In this document: in pieces, positions 1 to 9,239 of the stretch
Numbering within the stretch: position 1 is the first letter of the stretch
How the letters are laid out: the number at the start of each line of letters is the position of its first letter
Source: Fibrobacter succinogenes
GTDB lineage: Bacteria; Fibrobacterota; Fibrobacteria; Fibrobacterales; Fibrobacteraceae
Assembly: GCA_902762795.1 (NCBI GenBank)
Contig: CACWPM010000028.1
Coordinates: 1-45,903 of the forward strand
Direction: 5' to 3'
DNA length: 45,903 nucleotides
The notes under the pieces: model-generated
The model's database searches: none
Seen by the model: the letters and a program-made list of their open reading frames with translations, nothing else
Told to the model about the DNA's origin: nothing
Position numbers and translations under genes: made by a program

Positions 1-1749
1 AATCAAGAGAAGGCTGGGTCTTCGCTCGAAACCCGCGCCCTGCAAAGAACGGGTATGCCGGATAACGTCGCTGCCATTGAAGGATCTTTCAGGTCTTATC
101 AGAGCAATAATCGATTCTCGATTAAGCGTCATTATTACGGCAATCCTGATAATTGCAACAATTCTCAATGTACGTATGATTGGAACGGGTATAAGAGCCG
201 TGCAAATTCGGTATTCATTCCTGTAAATGAATATACCAGTGTAAATCCTAATTATGAAACTACTTCTGCTGTTACACATTCTGTAGATAATGGTGCTTAT
301 TCATTTTCTTGGCAATTAAGCCGTTATTCGGCGTTTGGAAATTCTCCCGTAACATTGCCATCTCCATACAAGCCGGGGCAGAATCTTAATTATTATTCTT
401 CTATTTTTATACGAAAAGGTTTATCGGGTTTGGCATACAGTACAGTGTCTTATCAGCATTTTTCTCATGTGGGAATTTATATGAGTGCAGATGCGCTTCC
501 CGTATCGAAGGATGGAACGGCCATTAAATATGTTAAGACTAATACAGATGAAACGTTCAGTCCGACTCCTGTAAATGAAATGGAGGCTTACAAGACCTAT
601 CATCTTTTAACGGACAAAGATCGTTTTTCTCCAGTTATTTATGTGGGAAAAAAAGTGGAATATGGAAATCCTGCTTCTAAAATTCCTCAGATATATATGG
701 GCGTCCGTAACAATAAAATTTCAAAAGGATCGTCTTCTAGCTATAGTGATGCCGCCAAAGAACTGGACAACTTTATTTATAAATACCGCACAGTCGAATT
801 TGTCCCTGCCGGTAATTATGGTATTGATGGCACGAATACGCAAGGCATGTTGAACGCGAGAGGGCAGGCCGCGAACGCCATTACGGTAGGTGCCGTCGAT
901 CCTGCAAGCCATAATGTCACCAATTATACGTCCACTAGAAATTATAGTCTTGGTTCTCAAAAACCGGAAATTTTCAATTACTCTCAGATGCTCATCGATG
1001 GTAACAGTTCGGTGGAATATGGGGCAAAAAGAACGTACACCAAAAAATCTAATAATGCGACTTCTGTTTATCAGCCTTTTGCCGATGGTACTGAGGCTGC
1101 GGCTGCGTTTATGGCCGATTTGACGTACATTCTTTTGTCTTTAAACCCATTCTATCGCTGGCATCCTGAAGTTGTCAAGGCCTTGTTGTTGAGCGCTGAT
1201 GGAAACCAGATAACGGACGGTTCTGTAACTAGAAAGATTCCGACTGGGAGATTCTTGTTATTTGATTATTCCGGTGCAAACTTTTACGATTATGATTCCC
1301 GCTATTGGAATGGCAGTATCGATAATCTGAAAAACCGTCCAATTGTTGGCGATGGTCATAAAGAAATTTGGTTTGTGACAAAGAATTTGGGAACCTCTAC
1401 GAAGCCTACTACTGCAGCGATTTCATGGCTTTGCAGTGGAAACGATATTGCAAACATTGGCCACATTCCTCAGGATTTTGATTTGTCTGTCTATGGGAGC
1501 AACAGTTCCAATTACGAAAAATATTTGGATCCCCATGCAAAACTTGACGGCCTGAATTTTGACAATCCGGGGGAATATATCGGAGGTTCTTTCTCGAGTT
1601 ATAATTCGTATGAAAAACTCACTATTGCGAGCAACTATAAATATTTAATATTCCGCATTTCAATGTTTAGTGAAGATGATCGTAGTGAAAACAAGGGCCA
1701 GGTTGTCATGGGCTTCAGCATGGCTTCTCCGGATAGGATTGCTCATTAG
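1..1749 (+). CDS. Subtilisin-like (peptidase S8) family protein, 5' end outside window, catalytic Ser apparently replaced
   Basis: The frame is open from base 1, so the gene starts upstream; ATG 55 is only an internal Met. Residue numbers below count that Met as 1. The C-terminal half has the S8 layout. VPAGNYG (N254) matches the oxyanion-hole Asn block, and ANAITVGAVDP matches the conserved strand after it. GTEAAAAFMADLTYILL (345 on), followed by HPEVVKALLLSA, matches the GTSxAxP block and the helix after it. The nucleophile position reads Glu (E347, GAG 1093-1095) and the usual Pro is Ala. A QHFSHVG stretch near 134-140 could be a degenerate HGTHVAG block. The Asp block is not seen and may lie outside the window. 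The protein ends in a C-terminal beta-type domain without a sorting motif that I recognise. The fold call is fairly sure. Loss of peptidase activity is inferred from one visible site, so a pseudo-protease or binding role is possible. Confidence 0.72.
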   Translation, partial: NQEKAGSSLETRALQRTGMPDNVAAIEGSFRSYQSNNRFSIKRHYYGNPDNCNNSQCTYDWNGYKSRANSVFIPVNEYTSVNPNYETTSAVTHSVDNGAYSFSWQLSRYSAFGNSPVTLPSPYKPGQNLNYYSSIFIRKGLSGLAYSTVSYQHFSHVGIYMSADALPVSKDGTAIKYVKTNTDETFSPTPVNEMEAYKTYHLLTDKDRFSPVIYVGKKVEYGNPASKIPQIYMGVRNNKISKGSSSSYSDAAKELDNFIYKYRTVEFVPAGNYGIDGTNTQGMLNARGQAANAITVGAVDPASHNVTNYTSTRNYSLGSQKPEIFNYSQMLIDGNSSVEYGAKRTYTKKSNNATSVYQPFADGTEAAAAFMADLTYILLSLNPFYRWHPEVVKALLLSADGNQITDGSVTRKIPTGRFLLFDYSGANFYDYDSRYWNGSIDNLKNRPIVGDGHKEIWFVTKNLGTSTKPTTAAISWLCSGNDIANIGHIPQDFDLSVYGSNSSNYEKYLDPHAKLDGLNFDNPGEYIGGSFSSYNSYEKLTIASNYKYLIFRISMFSEDDRSENKGQVVMGFSMASPDRIAH

Positions 1750-1763
1750 TATTTTTTAATTAA

Positions 1764-1799
1764 AAAAAATGACCGAGATCTAGTATCTCGGTCGTTTTC
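1764..1799. terminator. Bidirectional intrinsic terminator
   Basis: A perfect 9-bp stem (GACCGAGAT 1771-1779 with ATCTCGGTC 1785-1793) is flanked by an A-tract on the left and T-rich sequence on the right. It lies between two convergent genes and can serve both. Confidence 0.85.
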
Positions 1800-1832
1800 G
1801 TATTATGCCCAAAGTGCGCCGTTCAATTCTTT

Positions 1833-3368
1833 TTAGCACACTTTGTATTCTTCGCACTGAACAGCGTCGGTGTCTGCGTTTTCATCGCATTCGACTTCAG
1901 CTTTTGACTTTCTTCTTGCAAGTTCAATGAGCGTTTGCACGCCAAAGCCTGTTGCGCCGAATTCGGTATATTTCCAAGTCTTGCTCACGAATGCTGTGCC
2001 TGCAATATCCCAGTGTGCCCATGCCGTGTTTTCGGGCACGAACTCCTGCAAGAAGAGCGCTGCGGCAATTGCGCCCGCATCGCTTCCTGTATTCTTGAGG
2101 TCTGCAAAATGGTCTTTCAAAGCGTCTGCGTATTCTTCTTCGAGCGGCATGCTCCAGAATTTTTCGCAGCAGGCTTCGCCGCAGTTGATTACCTTGAGCG
2201 CGAGATCGTCATCGTTGCTGAAGAAGCCGGCAACGGCATAGCCGAGTGCGCGGACCATGGCGCCCGTGAGCGTGGCGAGGTCTACGATATGTGTCGCTCC
2301 GATGAGGCCCGCTTCGGCAAGGCCGTCCGAGAGTACGAGGCGTCCTTCGGCGTCCGTGTTATCGACCATGACCGTCTTTCCGTTCTTGGCTGTAAAAATG
2401 TCGCCCGGCAGTACGGACTTGTTGCCGATTGCATTTTCTGCAAGGCAGCAGACGGCGCTCACCTTAATCGGGAGCTTGAGCGTCGCGATGGCCTGGATGG
2501 CGGCGAGAACCGTTGCAGCACCGCTCATGTCGCTGATCATCTCGGGCATGGATTTAGGCGGCTTGAGGCAAAGACCGCCCGTATCAAACGTGAGGCCCTT
2601 GCCGACAAATACCAAATGGTCCTTGGAGGTGCGGTTGTTTTTTCCGTTGCCCTTGGAACCGTCGTAACTGAGCGTAATCATGTACGGTTCGTGCGAGCTG
2701 CCCTTGCCGACGGTCACATGTCCCATGAAGCCTTCTTTTTCAAGTTGCTTCATGTTGCGGACTTTGATCGAAAGACCCGGCGTGTATTTGGCGATCGTGT
2801 TTGCGTTTGCGACAAATTCTTCAGGATAAAGGTCGGAGGCGCATGTGTTGATGAGGTTTTTGGCGAGGATGACTGCCTTTTGTTCTACGGCGACTTCTTC
2901 GGCAATCTTCTTGAAAGCGGAGGTCTGTTCGCCGGCGACGATTTCGAAAGTTACTTGGAATGCTTCCTTTTGCTTGCTTTTGTAGGCATCGAATTTGTAA
3001 TCGGCGTAGTAAAGTCCATGCAAAATGCTCTTGAACTGTTCCGGTGCTGCATCGGCAAGCATGATGGAAACGACCGGAAGCTTTCGCTTGCTTGCTTTTT
3101 TGGCAAGGCGGTAGGCGGCCATGCGCAGATGGTCGAGCGAAGAAAGCCCGCGTTCCTTGGCTGCGTTCACAAAAATGGTGGGCTGGTTGTCGATTTCCAG
3201 AAATTCCAAGTCTTCGAATGGACCTTCGTCCATGCCGTTCAGAACAGATTCGACTTGCTTTTCTGCGTTTTCTGAAAGGACATTTGAAAATTGGATAGAT
3301 TTTTTAACGAAAAAAAGGGCGTAAGCGTTGGCTTTCCCCGAAGCTGTTGTTACGATATTTGTTTTCAT
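1833..3368 (-). CDS. pepA: Leucyl aminopeptidase (peptidase M17)
   Basis: This 511-residue protein has the normal length for cytosolic di-metal M17 aminopeptidases, which remove N-terminal residues from peptides during turnover. The C-terminal catalytic domain carries VGKGLTFDTGG (metal-binding Lys and Asp, about residue 255-265) and the family signature NTDAEGRL (about 337-344), whose Asp and Glu bind the metals and whose Arg is catalytic. The N-terminal third is the more variable macro-like domain. No signal peptide is seen, which agrees with a cytoplasmic enzyme. The gene stands alone, converging on the S8-like gene and diverging from the barrel gene at 3472. The long ORF on the opposite strand (1935-3275) is a codon shadow. 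Confidence 0.95.
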   Translation of the reverse strand: MKTNIVTTASGKANAYALFFVKKSIQFSNVLSENAEKQVESVLNGMDEGPFEDLEFLEIDNQPTIFVNAAKERGLSSLDHLRMAAYRLAKKASKRKLPVVSIMLADAAPEQFKSILHGLYYADYKFDAYKSKQKEAFQVTFEIVAGEQTSAFKKIAEEVAVEQKAVILAKNLINTCASDLYPEEFVANANTIAKYTPGLSIKVRNMKQLEKEGFMGHVTVGKGSSHEPYMITLSYDGSKGNGKNNRTSKDHLVFVGKGLTFDTGGLCLKPPKSMPEMISDMSGAATVLAAIQAIATLKLPIKVSAVCCLAENAIGNKSVLPGDIFTAKNGKTVMVDNTDAEGRLVLSDGLAEAGLIGATHIVDLATLTGAMVRALGYAVAGFFSNDDDLALKVINCGEACCEKFWSMPLEEEYADALKDHFADLKNTGSDAGAIAAALFLQEFVPENTAWAHWDIAGTAFVSKTWKYTEFGATGFGVQTLIELARRKSKAEVECDENADTDAVQCEEYKVC

Positions 3369-3471
3369 ATAGCATAATCTAGCATTTTATAAACGAATAG
3401 CTTGTATTTTATATTGGCTTTTAGATTGTAAAAATACTATAATATTATTTGATTACCATTGGAGGATTACT

Positions 3472-4581
3472 ATGAATCTAAAATACGCTGGAATTTTGAC
3501 GGCTTTTGCGGTTTCTGCCGTGATGGCTCAAAATGCTACACCCGCTGAAACTGTTGTTCCTACAGGCCCTGCATCGGCCGTGGCCCCTGTTGCCGACGTC
3601 GCTCCCGCTCAGGTAGCCCCTGCTGCTCAGGTGGTTCCTGTGCAAACGGCTCCTGTACAAACGGCTCCTGTACAAACTGTGCCTGTACAAACGGTGCCTG
3701 CCGTTGAACAGGCTGCTCCGGTACAAACCGTTCCCGCTCAGGCTGAAGATAAATTTACCGCTGCTGAACAGGAACTCGCCCCGGAAAAACTCTTTGCTGA
3801 ACCCTCCGCGGTCCGTGGTGCCGATGCCGCAAAGCCTGTTTCTAAAACGACTACAAAGAAATTTGTCTATCGTCCGGTCTATTCTCCTGCTGAAATTGAA
3901 ACGAGCGGCAGCCCTGTGAAGACCATTTACGTTTCCGAAGTTACTCATGGCGATTCCATCGACATGGATCAACTCCGTGGTCTTATTCCGATGAAGTTTA
4001 CATTTGGTTTCCAGGGCTTTATCGGAACGTCCTTCCTTTCGGGCGATAACGGTCGTTACGAGTACGATCGCTATTACGGCTTGACTTGGAGTGCCGGAGC
4101 TTTCGCCATGTTCCCATTGGACGAATATAATATGGGGCTCAAGGCGGGCGTGATGTTCGAACATGCGAAGGTCAGCAACAGTTATGTTGAATCGTACAAA
4201 GAAATGTATGGCGAATTCCGTTTTTCGTTTAGCCAGTACCGCATTTCTTTGCCCATCCTTCTTTCCTTGAAGAGTGCTAGATCCAACATGTACTTTGATG
4301 TCGGTGTCCAGCCGTCTTTTGCAACTGCCGATGAATTTAAGTTAAAGCATTCCAAAGAACAGAATGTTGGCGGCAAACTCGATATGCTGAAGAATGACTA
4401 TCGTCAGCCTGTCGATTGGTCGATTGTATTCGGCTTTGGAATTCGTGCCAACCGTTATCTTGGCTTTGACGCACGCTTTAACTGGGGACTCAACAACCAG
4501 TACGATGATTTTGACGGATGGGCTGTCAACAACCTTTCTTCGAAATCATTTACAGTCGGTGCAACATTCTACGCATTCTAG
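3472..4581 (+). CDS. Outer-membrane beta-barrel protein with a Pro/Val/Gln-Thr repeat linker
   Basis: Residues 1-19 form a signal peptide ending AVMA before QNA. Next comes a low-complexity stretch to about residue 90 built from repeats of the PVQTAPVQT type, which is probably extended and periplasmic. The C-terminal two thirds (from about residue 165) alternates aromatic and polar residues, as in a small outer-membrane barrel (for example KFTFGFQGFIGTSF), and ends in Phe (TVGATFYAF), as expected for BAM-dependent insertion. A strong ribosome site GGAGG (3461-3465) precedes the ATG, and TATAAT at 3438-3443 may be the -10 box. The antiporter gene follows after 6 nt, suggesting co-transcription. 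The function is unknown. The DNA repeats under the linker could slip and vary in number. Confidence 0.7.
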   Translation: MNLKYAGILTAFAVSAVMAQNATPAETVVPTGPASAVAPVADVAPAQVAPAAQVVPVQTAPVQTAPVQTVPVQTVPAVEQAAPVQTVPAQAEDKFTAAEQELAPEKLFAEPSAVRGADAAKPVSKTTTKKFVYRPVYSPAEIETSGSPVKTIYVSEVTHGDSIDMDQLRGLIPMKFTFGFQGFIGTSFLSGDNGRYEYDRYYGLTWSAGAFAMFPLDEYNMGLKAGVMFEHAKVSNSYVESYKEMYGEFRFSFSQYRISLPILLSLKSARSNMYFDVGVQPSFATADEFKLKHSKEQNVGGKLDMLKNDYRQPVDWSIVFGFGIRANRYLGFDARFNWGLNNQYDDFDGWAVNNLSSKSFTVGATFYAF

Positions 4582-4587
4582 TAAAAA

Positions 4588-5598
4588 ATGATTCTTTCTA
4601 TTGCGGCCGTTGTCGTTGGCCTTGTTCTATTGGTCTGGAGTGCAGACCGGTTTGTAGATGGGGCTGTCGGCATGGCCCGATTTTTTGGCATGAGCACGTT
4701 CCTTATAGGAATGCTTGTTGTCGGTTTTGGAACTTCCGCACCGGAAATGGTCGTTTCCATTTTGTCGGCTTTGAACGATACTCCGCAACTTGCGCTCGGG
4801 AACGCTTATGGTTCCAACATCGCAAACATTGCGCTGATTCTTGGCGTTACGGCTCTCGTCACTCCTTTGGTAGTCCAGAAACAGGCGATGTCGCGCGACA
4901 TTCCAATCCTCATTGCGATGACCGTCTTGACAGTTTTGCTTTTGATGGACGGAAATGTCTCGTTTGCTGATGGAGCCGTGCTTTTGCTTGCTTTCGTGGT
5001 TATTACCGTTTTCAACGTTTCCATGGAACTCCATGCTAAGCACAAACGAAAAAAAAATGCGGATACTCCGAATCCGGACATGCCGGTCGAAAATGTTTCT
5101 ATCGTCAAATCGACTTTGTGGTTGCTTATCGGGCTTGCCCTCTTGATTGCGAGTTCGCGAATGCTTGTGTGGGGCGCTGTCAATATGGCGCATTTCCTTG
5201 GCGTTAGCGATTTGCTGATTGGTCTTACGATTGTCGCTGTCGGGACATCGCTTCCGGAGCTTGCAAGTTCGATTGCAGCAGCTCGCAGGGGAGAAAATGA
5301 TTTGGCTGTCGGAAACATTATTGGCTCCAACTTGTTCAATACGCTTGTCGTGGTCGGTATTGCTTCTGTCATCACTCCAATCAAGGCGATGGACGCGGAT
5401 GTGTTGAGCCGTGATTTGCCGATTATGTCGGCGCTTACGCTTTTGCTTTTTTTGATTTGCTTCCCGTTATTCAAGAGCAAACGTGCAAAGATTTCGCGTA
5501 AGAAAAATGAGCGATTTGGTTTTGGCCGCATCGGCGGCGCGCTGTTCTTGAGCTTGTACGTCGCGTACCTGGTTCTGCTCGGAATTCAAGCGGTTTAG
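4588..5598 (+). CDS. yrbG: Calcium/sodium antiporter, CaCA superfamily (YrbG-like)
   Basis: This 336-residue inner-membrane exchanger has two homologous halves, each with an alpha-repeat. The first reads VGFGTSAPEMVVS, then GNAYGSNIANIALILG (about 47-90). The second reads VAVGTSLPELASS, then GNIIGSNLFNTLVVVG (about 210-255). The Glu of each GTS-PE motif and the GSN motifs form the ion site in this family. About ten hydrophobic segments are visible, with a charged cytoplasmic loop near KHKRKKNAD in the middle. It likely exports Ca2+ in exchange for Na+ or H+. The start codon lies 6 nt after the stop of the barrel gene and has no clear ribosome site of its own, so translation may be coupled. 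Confidence 0.92.
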   Translation: MILSIAAVVVGLVLLVWSADRFVDGAVGMARFFGMSTFLIGMLVVGFGTSAPEMVVSILSALNDTPQLALGNAYGSNIANIALILGVTALVTPLVVQKQAMSRDIPILIAMTVLTVLLLMDGNVSFADGAVLLLAFVVITVFNVSMELHAKHKRKKNADTPNPDMPVENVSIVKSTLWLLIGLALLIASSRMLVWGAVNMAHFLGVSDLLIGLTIVAVGTSLPELASSIAAARRGENDLAVGNIIGSNLFNTLVVVGIASVITPIKAMDADVLSRDLPIMSALTLLLFLICFPLFKSKRAKISRKKNERFGFGRIGGALFLSLYVAYLVLLGIQAV

Positions 5599-5694
5599 TC
5601 GTTTAATGTCATTCTAAGTGACTGTTGCTGTTTGGCTCGCAAAAAAACGAGAGCACGTTCGAGAAAGACACCACTTATTTCTGCCAACTAACCG

Positions 5695-7752
5695 CTAATT
5701 CCCGAACGTCCAGACGATGCCGTAAGCGAAGCGTAATCCTTCGGGCGTGTAGCCGGATTCCGGCATGTAGATGCTGTGGTTGAAGTTCTCGATACGGTTG
5801 TAAAGTTCGAACGAAAGAATTTGCATGCGCGCTTCGAAATCCATCGCCAAGTATTTCTTGAGAGAGACGAGCTCCGGCTCGCCTTTTTCGTTGATGGTGC
5901 AATCGTAACGGTTATTGAACCATTGCCAGTCTACGCGTATACTGACGCCGAGCCTATCCTTGACAAAGCGGTTCTGCCAATGGATACTGCCTTTGTAGTA
6001 TAGCGAAGGCGTGTCGATGAGCTTTGTGCGTGTGATTTTTTGACCACGTTCCAGGTAGAATTTCCAGTTGCCCAAACGGAAACCCACTTGCATAATCCAA
6101 TCAAGCGTATGCGCATGGTCGAGGTTCTCGTAGCGGAATGCTGTGTGAATGGAATCCGCGACATTCGCGTACGTCGTATCGTAAAGTGCGTCGTATGTGT
6201 ATGTTGTGTCTAAGCCGCGGTTGACAACCCATTTGGGCTTGATCAAATTGTTGGCATGTTCGTATCGCAGCCCGAGCCCGTAAAAGACATCGCGCATTTT
6301 CCAAGTGATGTTGGCGGTCGCGCGATCGCGGACTTCGTATTTCAGGTTCTCGTTCGGGAATGCGACTCTGCCTGTTTCGGTGAGCTTGAGTTGATTTACG
6401 TCCGGAAATTTGTTGTCGTGGCGGTACGAGACGTTTCCTATCAAGTGGTAAGGTAGTAGATATGTCCCGTCAAGCGAAAATGCCGGTGCAAATTCGATTG
6501 TGTCTAGAAGCGAACTGTTGCGCTGCATTCCCGCCTGCACACGGAACAGCGCTTTCCCGAATAGCGTATCGGAGACTTCGGCGTAGCCCATTTCGCGGTC
6601 TTGGTAATATTTTTGCTTTATTTTGTCGTTACCTGTTTCTTCGGTATTGACAAATTCATATTCAAAGTGGAATCTCGGATTCAAAAAAATGTTGTAACGG
6701 GCATCGAAGTTTCCGAGGATTGTTTCGAATAGACGAACTTTGTTGGTATCGTAATAGTTTATTTTCATGTACGGCAAACCGTTCTCGTTGAACGTCGTTT
6801 CTAAGCTTCTTTGAATTTTCGGGAGCTTACGCATTTCTATTTCGTGGTTGCCGTAATGGAATTCTGTGCCGAGCGTTAAGCTCTTGATGGGGTAGAATTC
6901 GACGCCTCCGCCGTAAGTGCGTGTTTCGATGATGATTCTGTACGGGTCGGTCTGGAAGTCTCGAACGGTCGGGTCAAGCGAGTCAAGCAATACTTTGTGC
7001 GTTGTGTTGTCGGCGTTGTCGAGACTTAAATAGTTTATTTTAAAGAAAGCCTTGCCGTAGCCAAAACGCCATGTGACAATCGGCTGGAGATGCATACTGT
7101 TCATTGCGATGTTGCGTCCGCCGAATGGTATTTCTGTGGAGTCGCGTCCCATGGCGAAGAACGGTGAATGCGTTACCGGTTGGTATTCGTACGGTTTTGA
7201 AAGCATGTCGGAATGGCTTGAAACTCCGAGATCGAGCGTGACCGAATCCGTGATAAGACGGCGGAATTCTAGGCGGAGTGCGTTTCCTTCGAAGGGACCT
7301 CGTTCCCAGTTGATATCCGTGATGGGTGTGTCGACGGGGATTCCGTGTCGTTCTTCAAATAAAATTCCGTTTTCGCCGTTGAGCGCAAGTGTCGATGCAT
7401 CGAAGCTTAGACGCGTCGTGTAAATTCCGGCGAGTTTGCTCGGATAGCGCTTGCTGAGAAAACCTATCCCAAGCGCCATGGCGGGGAGTTCTGGACTGCC
7501 GAGGATGGATGTGCCGAGAACCCATTCGGACTTTTGTCCTGAAACATCGTAAGTGCGCTGCATGACTTCGCGTAGCGGAATGACCCAGCGGCCTGCGTCT
7601 GTTTCACGAGGAGCGGGGTCCGGACCGTTAACCGTTTCAAAAACGGAATCTTGCGGAGTCGGGAGCGTACTTTGCTTGGCATGGATGACATCGGCAAAAA
7701 CGCTTGAAACAAGCGCCAATAAAACAGCTAAAACAAAAATTCCACTCTTCAT
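5695..7752 (-). CDS. Probable outer-membrane beta-barrel protein of unknown function
   Basis: The protein has 685 residues when started at the ATG that overlaps the stop of the upstream PHP gene (TAATG, 7750-7754). An upstream extension to 7827 is open but would place basic residues before the signal peptide, so I reject it. MKSGIFVLAVLLALVSSVFA is a clean signal peptide. The rest has many short amphipathic strands with aromatic girdles (YRHDNKFPDVNQL, GYTPEGLRFAYGIVWTFGN) and ends TFGN. It resembles the barrel of TonB-dependent receptors, but I see no clear plug domain, so it could be a receptor-like barrel or a porin. The one-base overlap implies translational coupling in an operon with the two genes upstream. 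Confidence 0.6.
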   Translation of the reverse strand: MKSGIFVLAVLLALVSSVFADVIHAKQSTLPTPQDSVFETVNGPDPAPRETDAGRWVIPLREVMQRTYDVSGQKSEWVLGTSILGSPELPAMALGIGFLSKRYPSKLAGIYTTRLSFDASTLALNGENGILFEERHGIPVDTPITDINWERGPFEGNALRLEFRRLITDSVTLDLGVSSHSDMLSKPYEYQPVTHSPFFAMGRDSTEIPFGGRNIAMNSMHLQPIVTWRFGYGKAFFKINYLSLDNADNTTHKVLLDSLDPTVRDFQTDPYRIIIETRTYGGGVEFYPIKSLTLGTEFHYGNHEIEMRKLPKIQRSLETTFNENGLPYMKINYYDTNKVRLFETILGNFDARYNIFLNPRFHFEYEFVNTEETGNDKIKQKYYQDREMGYAEVSDTLFGKALFRVQAGMQRNSSLLDTIEFAPAFSLDGTYLLPYHLIGNVSYRHDNKFPDVNQLKLTETGRVAFPNENLKYEVRDRATANITWKMRDVFYGLGLRYEHANNLIKPKWVVNRGLDTTYTYDALYDTTYANVADSIHTAFRYENLDHAHTLDWIMQVGFRLGNWKFYLERGQKITRTKLIDTPSLYYKGSIHWQNRFVKDRLGVSIRVDWQWFNNRYDCTINEKGEPELVSLKKYLAMDFEARMQILSFELYNRIENFNHSIYMPESGYTPEGLRFAYGIVWTFGN

Positions 7753-8624
7753 TAGAACCATTCTGCACGAGATTTTTCGCGCCTTTCTCGGAGTGCTTGG
7801 ACGACGGTGTAGGGCATTTTCATGCAACCTGGGGGGTAAGTTCCGTTTTCGGTGTGGAAGTCGGATCCGCCTGTGCCCACAAGCCCGAATTTTTGGGCCA
7901 TCTCTTTGTACTTGCGGCCGACGGCTCCCTTTTGAGCCGGGCTATAGACTTCCATGCCCTGGATTCCCCATTCTACCATATTCTCGATAAATTGGTCGCT
8001 GAGCCCGGACTTGTATGGATGGGCGAGGACGGCTATGCCACCTGCATTTTCGATCAATCGAATAGTTTCTTGGGGGTTGAGCCCTTTCTTTTCGACAAAG
8101 GCGATGCAGCCATCGCCTAGGTATTTCGTAAATGCTTCGGAAAAATTCGAGATGTATTCTTCATCGACGAGCGACATGGCGATATGCGGGCGGCCGATGA
8201 TTTTTCCTTTGCAATACGAGTGCACCTTTTCGAACGTGATGCCGATGCCGAGCGCGTTCAGTTTCTTGATGATTGCTTTTACGCGGGCTATGCGCTGTTT
8301 CGCGAAATCTTCAAGCTCCATGTTCAGGGCGAGATTCGTCGGGTCGCAGAAGTAGCCGAGAATATGGATGTCCTTGCCTTGCCACACGGCGGAAATTTCT
8401 ATTCCCGGGATGATTTCGAGTCCGATTTCCTTGGCGGGTTCCTCGGCGAGTTTGTAACTGTCGAGGTTGTCGTGATCCGTAATGGATATGCAGCGAAGGC
8501 CCTTGCGCTTGCAGAGCGTGAGCAGTTCGTCGACCGCGAGCGTGCCGTCGGAGAGCTTGGTATGCAAATGCAAGTCCGCGTAACCGCCGTTCTCGTTGAT
8601 GATCGTCGAATAAATCTTCTGCAT
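7752..8624 (-). CDS. PHP-domain phosphoesterase (YciV/TrpH type)
   Basis: This 290-residue protein starts with ADLHLHTKLSDGTLAVDEL, the first PHP metal-binding motif (HxH). It is followed by SITDHDNLDSY (motif with Asp-His) and later LAHPYKSG and GGSDFHTENG, which complete the tri-metal site. The closest described group is YciV/TrpH (RNase AM), which hydrolyses 3',5'-nucleoside bisphosphates and trims 5' ends of RNA. The substrate here is inferred from family resemblance only. The gene lies 2 nt after the upstream unknown gene and shares one base with the downstream barrel gene, so the three form a tight minus-strand operon. No ribosome site stronger than the coupling context is apparent. Confidence 0.87.
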   Translation of the reverse strand: MQKIYSTIINENGGYADLHLHTKLSDGTLAVDELLTLCKRKGLRCISITDHDNLDSYKLAEEPAKEIGLEIIPGIEISAVWQGKDIHILGYFCDPTNLALNMELEDFAKQRIARVKAIIKKLNALGIGITFEKVHSYCKGKIIGRPHIAMSLVDEEYISNFSEAFTKYLGDGCIAFVEKKGLNPQETIRLIENAGGIAVLAHPYKSGLSDQFIENMVEWGIQGMEVYSPAQKGAVGRKYKEMAQKFGLVGTGGSDFHTENGTYPPGCMKMPYTVVQALRERREKSRAEWF

Positions 8625-8626
8625 GG

Positions 8627-9193
8627 CTAGTCCTCGTTATCTTTTATAAAATAGCGAGCCATCATCCTTGCAGGCGAAATTGTCTTGAGCGGGTGCAGAC
8701 TGACGTTCAAGAACGGATATTCCCGAGTGCAGTCGAAGCCGACTCGGAGGACTGCACCACTTGTTAAAGCGAGGTAAAGGAATTGTGGTTTGTATGGGCC
8801 TAGATAGACGCAGGCTTCGGGTGCAAACGCTTTTATCTGGGCTTCCAGTTTCTCGAATAGCGGTTCCCCATAGCGGCAACCTTTATCCGTATAATAGGAG
8901 GCATTCGCTTTTTTCTTTGAAAAAAGTATTTCTAAGTCGCCATGGGCTATGAATAAAATGGACTTGAAAGAATCTTCGGGGAGCTCGTCCAAAATCACCT
9001 TGGCGATTTTTTTGTCTTCGGGTATAAAGAACACTGTTTTTTCGCGGTCTTGAAGCGATTTTGGAAACGAAAAAGTCTTTGAGCTCTTGATTTTTCCGGC
9101 CTTGTATGCGAACCAACGATACAACAGTGGCTTGCAGAGCAAGCGCATTGCGAAATATCGTTTGCCGTCGGCAAAGTACTGAGATGAAAACAA
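8627..9193 (-). CDS. Hypothetical protein, weakly like the N-terminal half of GT9 glycosyltransferases
   Basis: This 188-residue protein is not recognised with certainty. The preferred start is a TTG (9191-9193), because AGGAG stands 5 nt upstream (9199-9203). The first ATG (9148) has no ribosome site. The sequence is basic at the N terminus, has no signal peptide, and contains KSILFIAHGDLEILFSKKK and VYLGPYKPQFLYLAL followed by LRVGFD. These recall the N-terminal Rossmann domain of ADP-heptose:LPS heptosyltransferases, where an RVGY-like motif follows the Asn/Lys strand. The C-terminal nucleotide-binding half of such enzymes is missing, so it is either a half-size relative or something else. 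It is the first gene of the operon with the PHP and barrel genes. Confidence 0.5.
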   Translation of the reverse strand: MFSSQYFADGKRYFAMRLLCKPLLYRWFAYKAGKIKSSKTFSFPKSLQDREKTVFFIPEDKKIAKVILDELPEDSFKSILFIAHGDLEILFSKKKANASYYTDKGCRYGEPLFEKLEAQIKAFAPEACVYLGPYKPQFLYLALTSGAVLRVGFDCTREYPFLNVSLHPLKTISPARMMARYFIKDNED

Positions 9194-9239
9194 GGAGACT
9201 CCTATTTTTTATTTCAACAAAAATATATAAATTTGCGCC

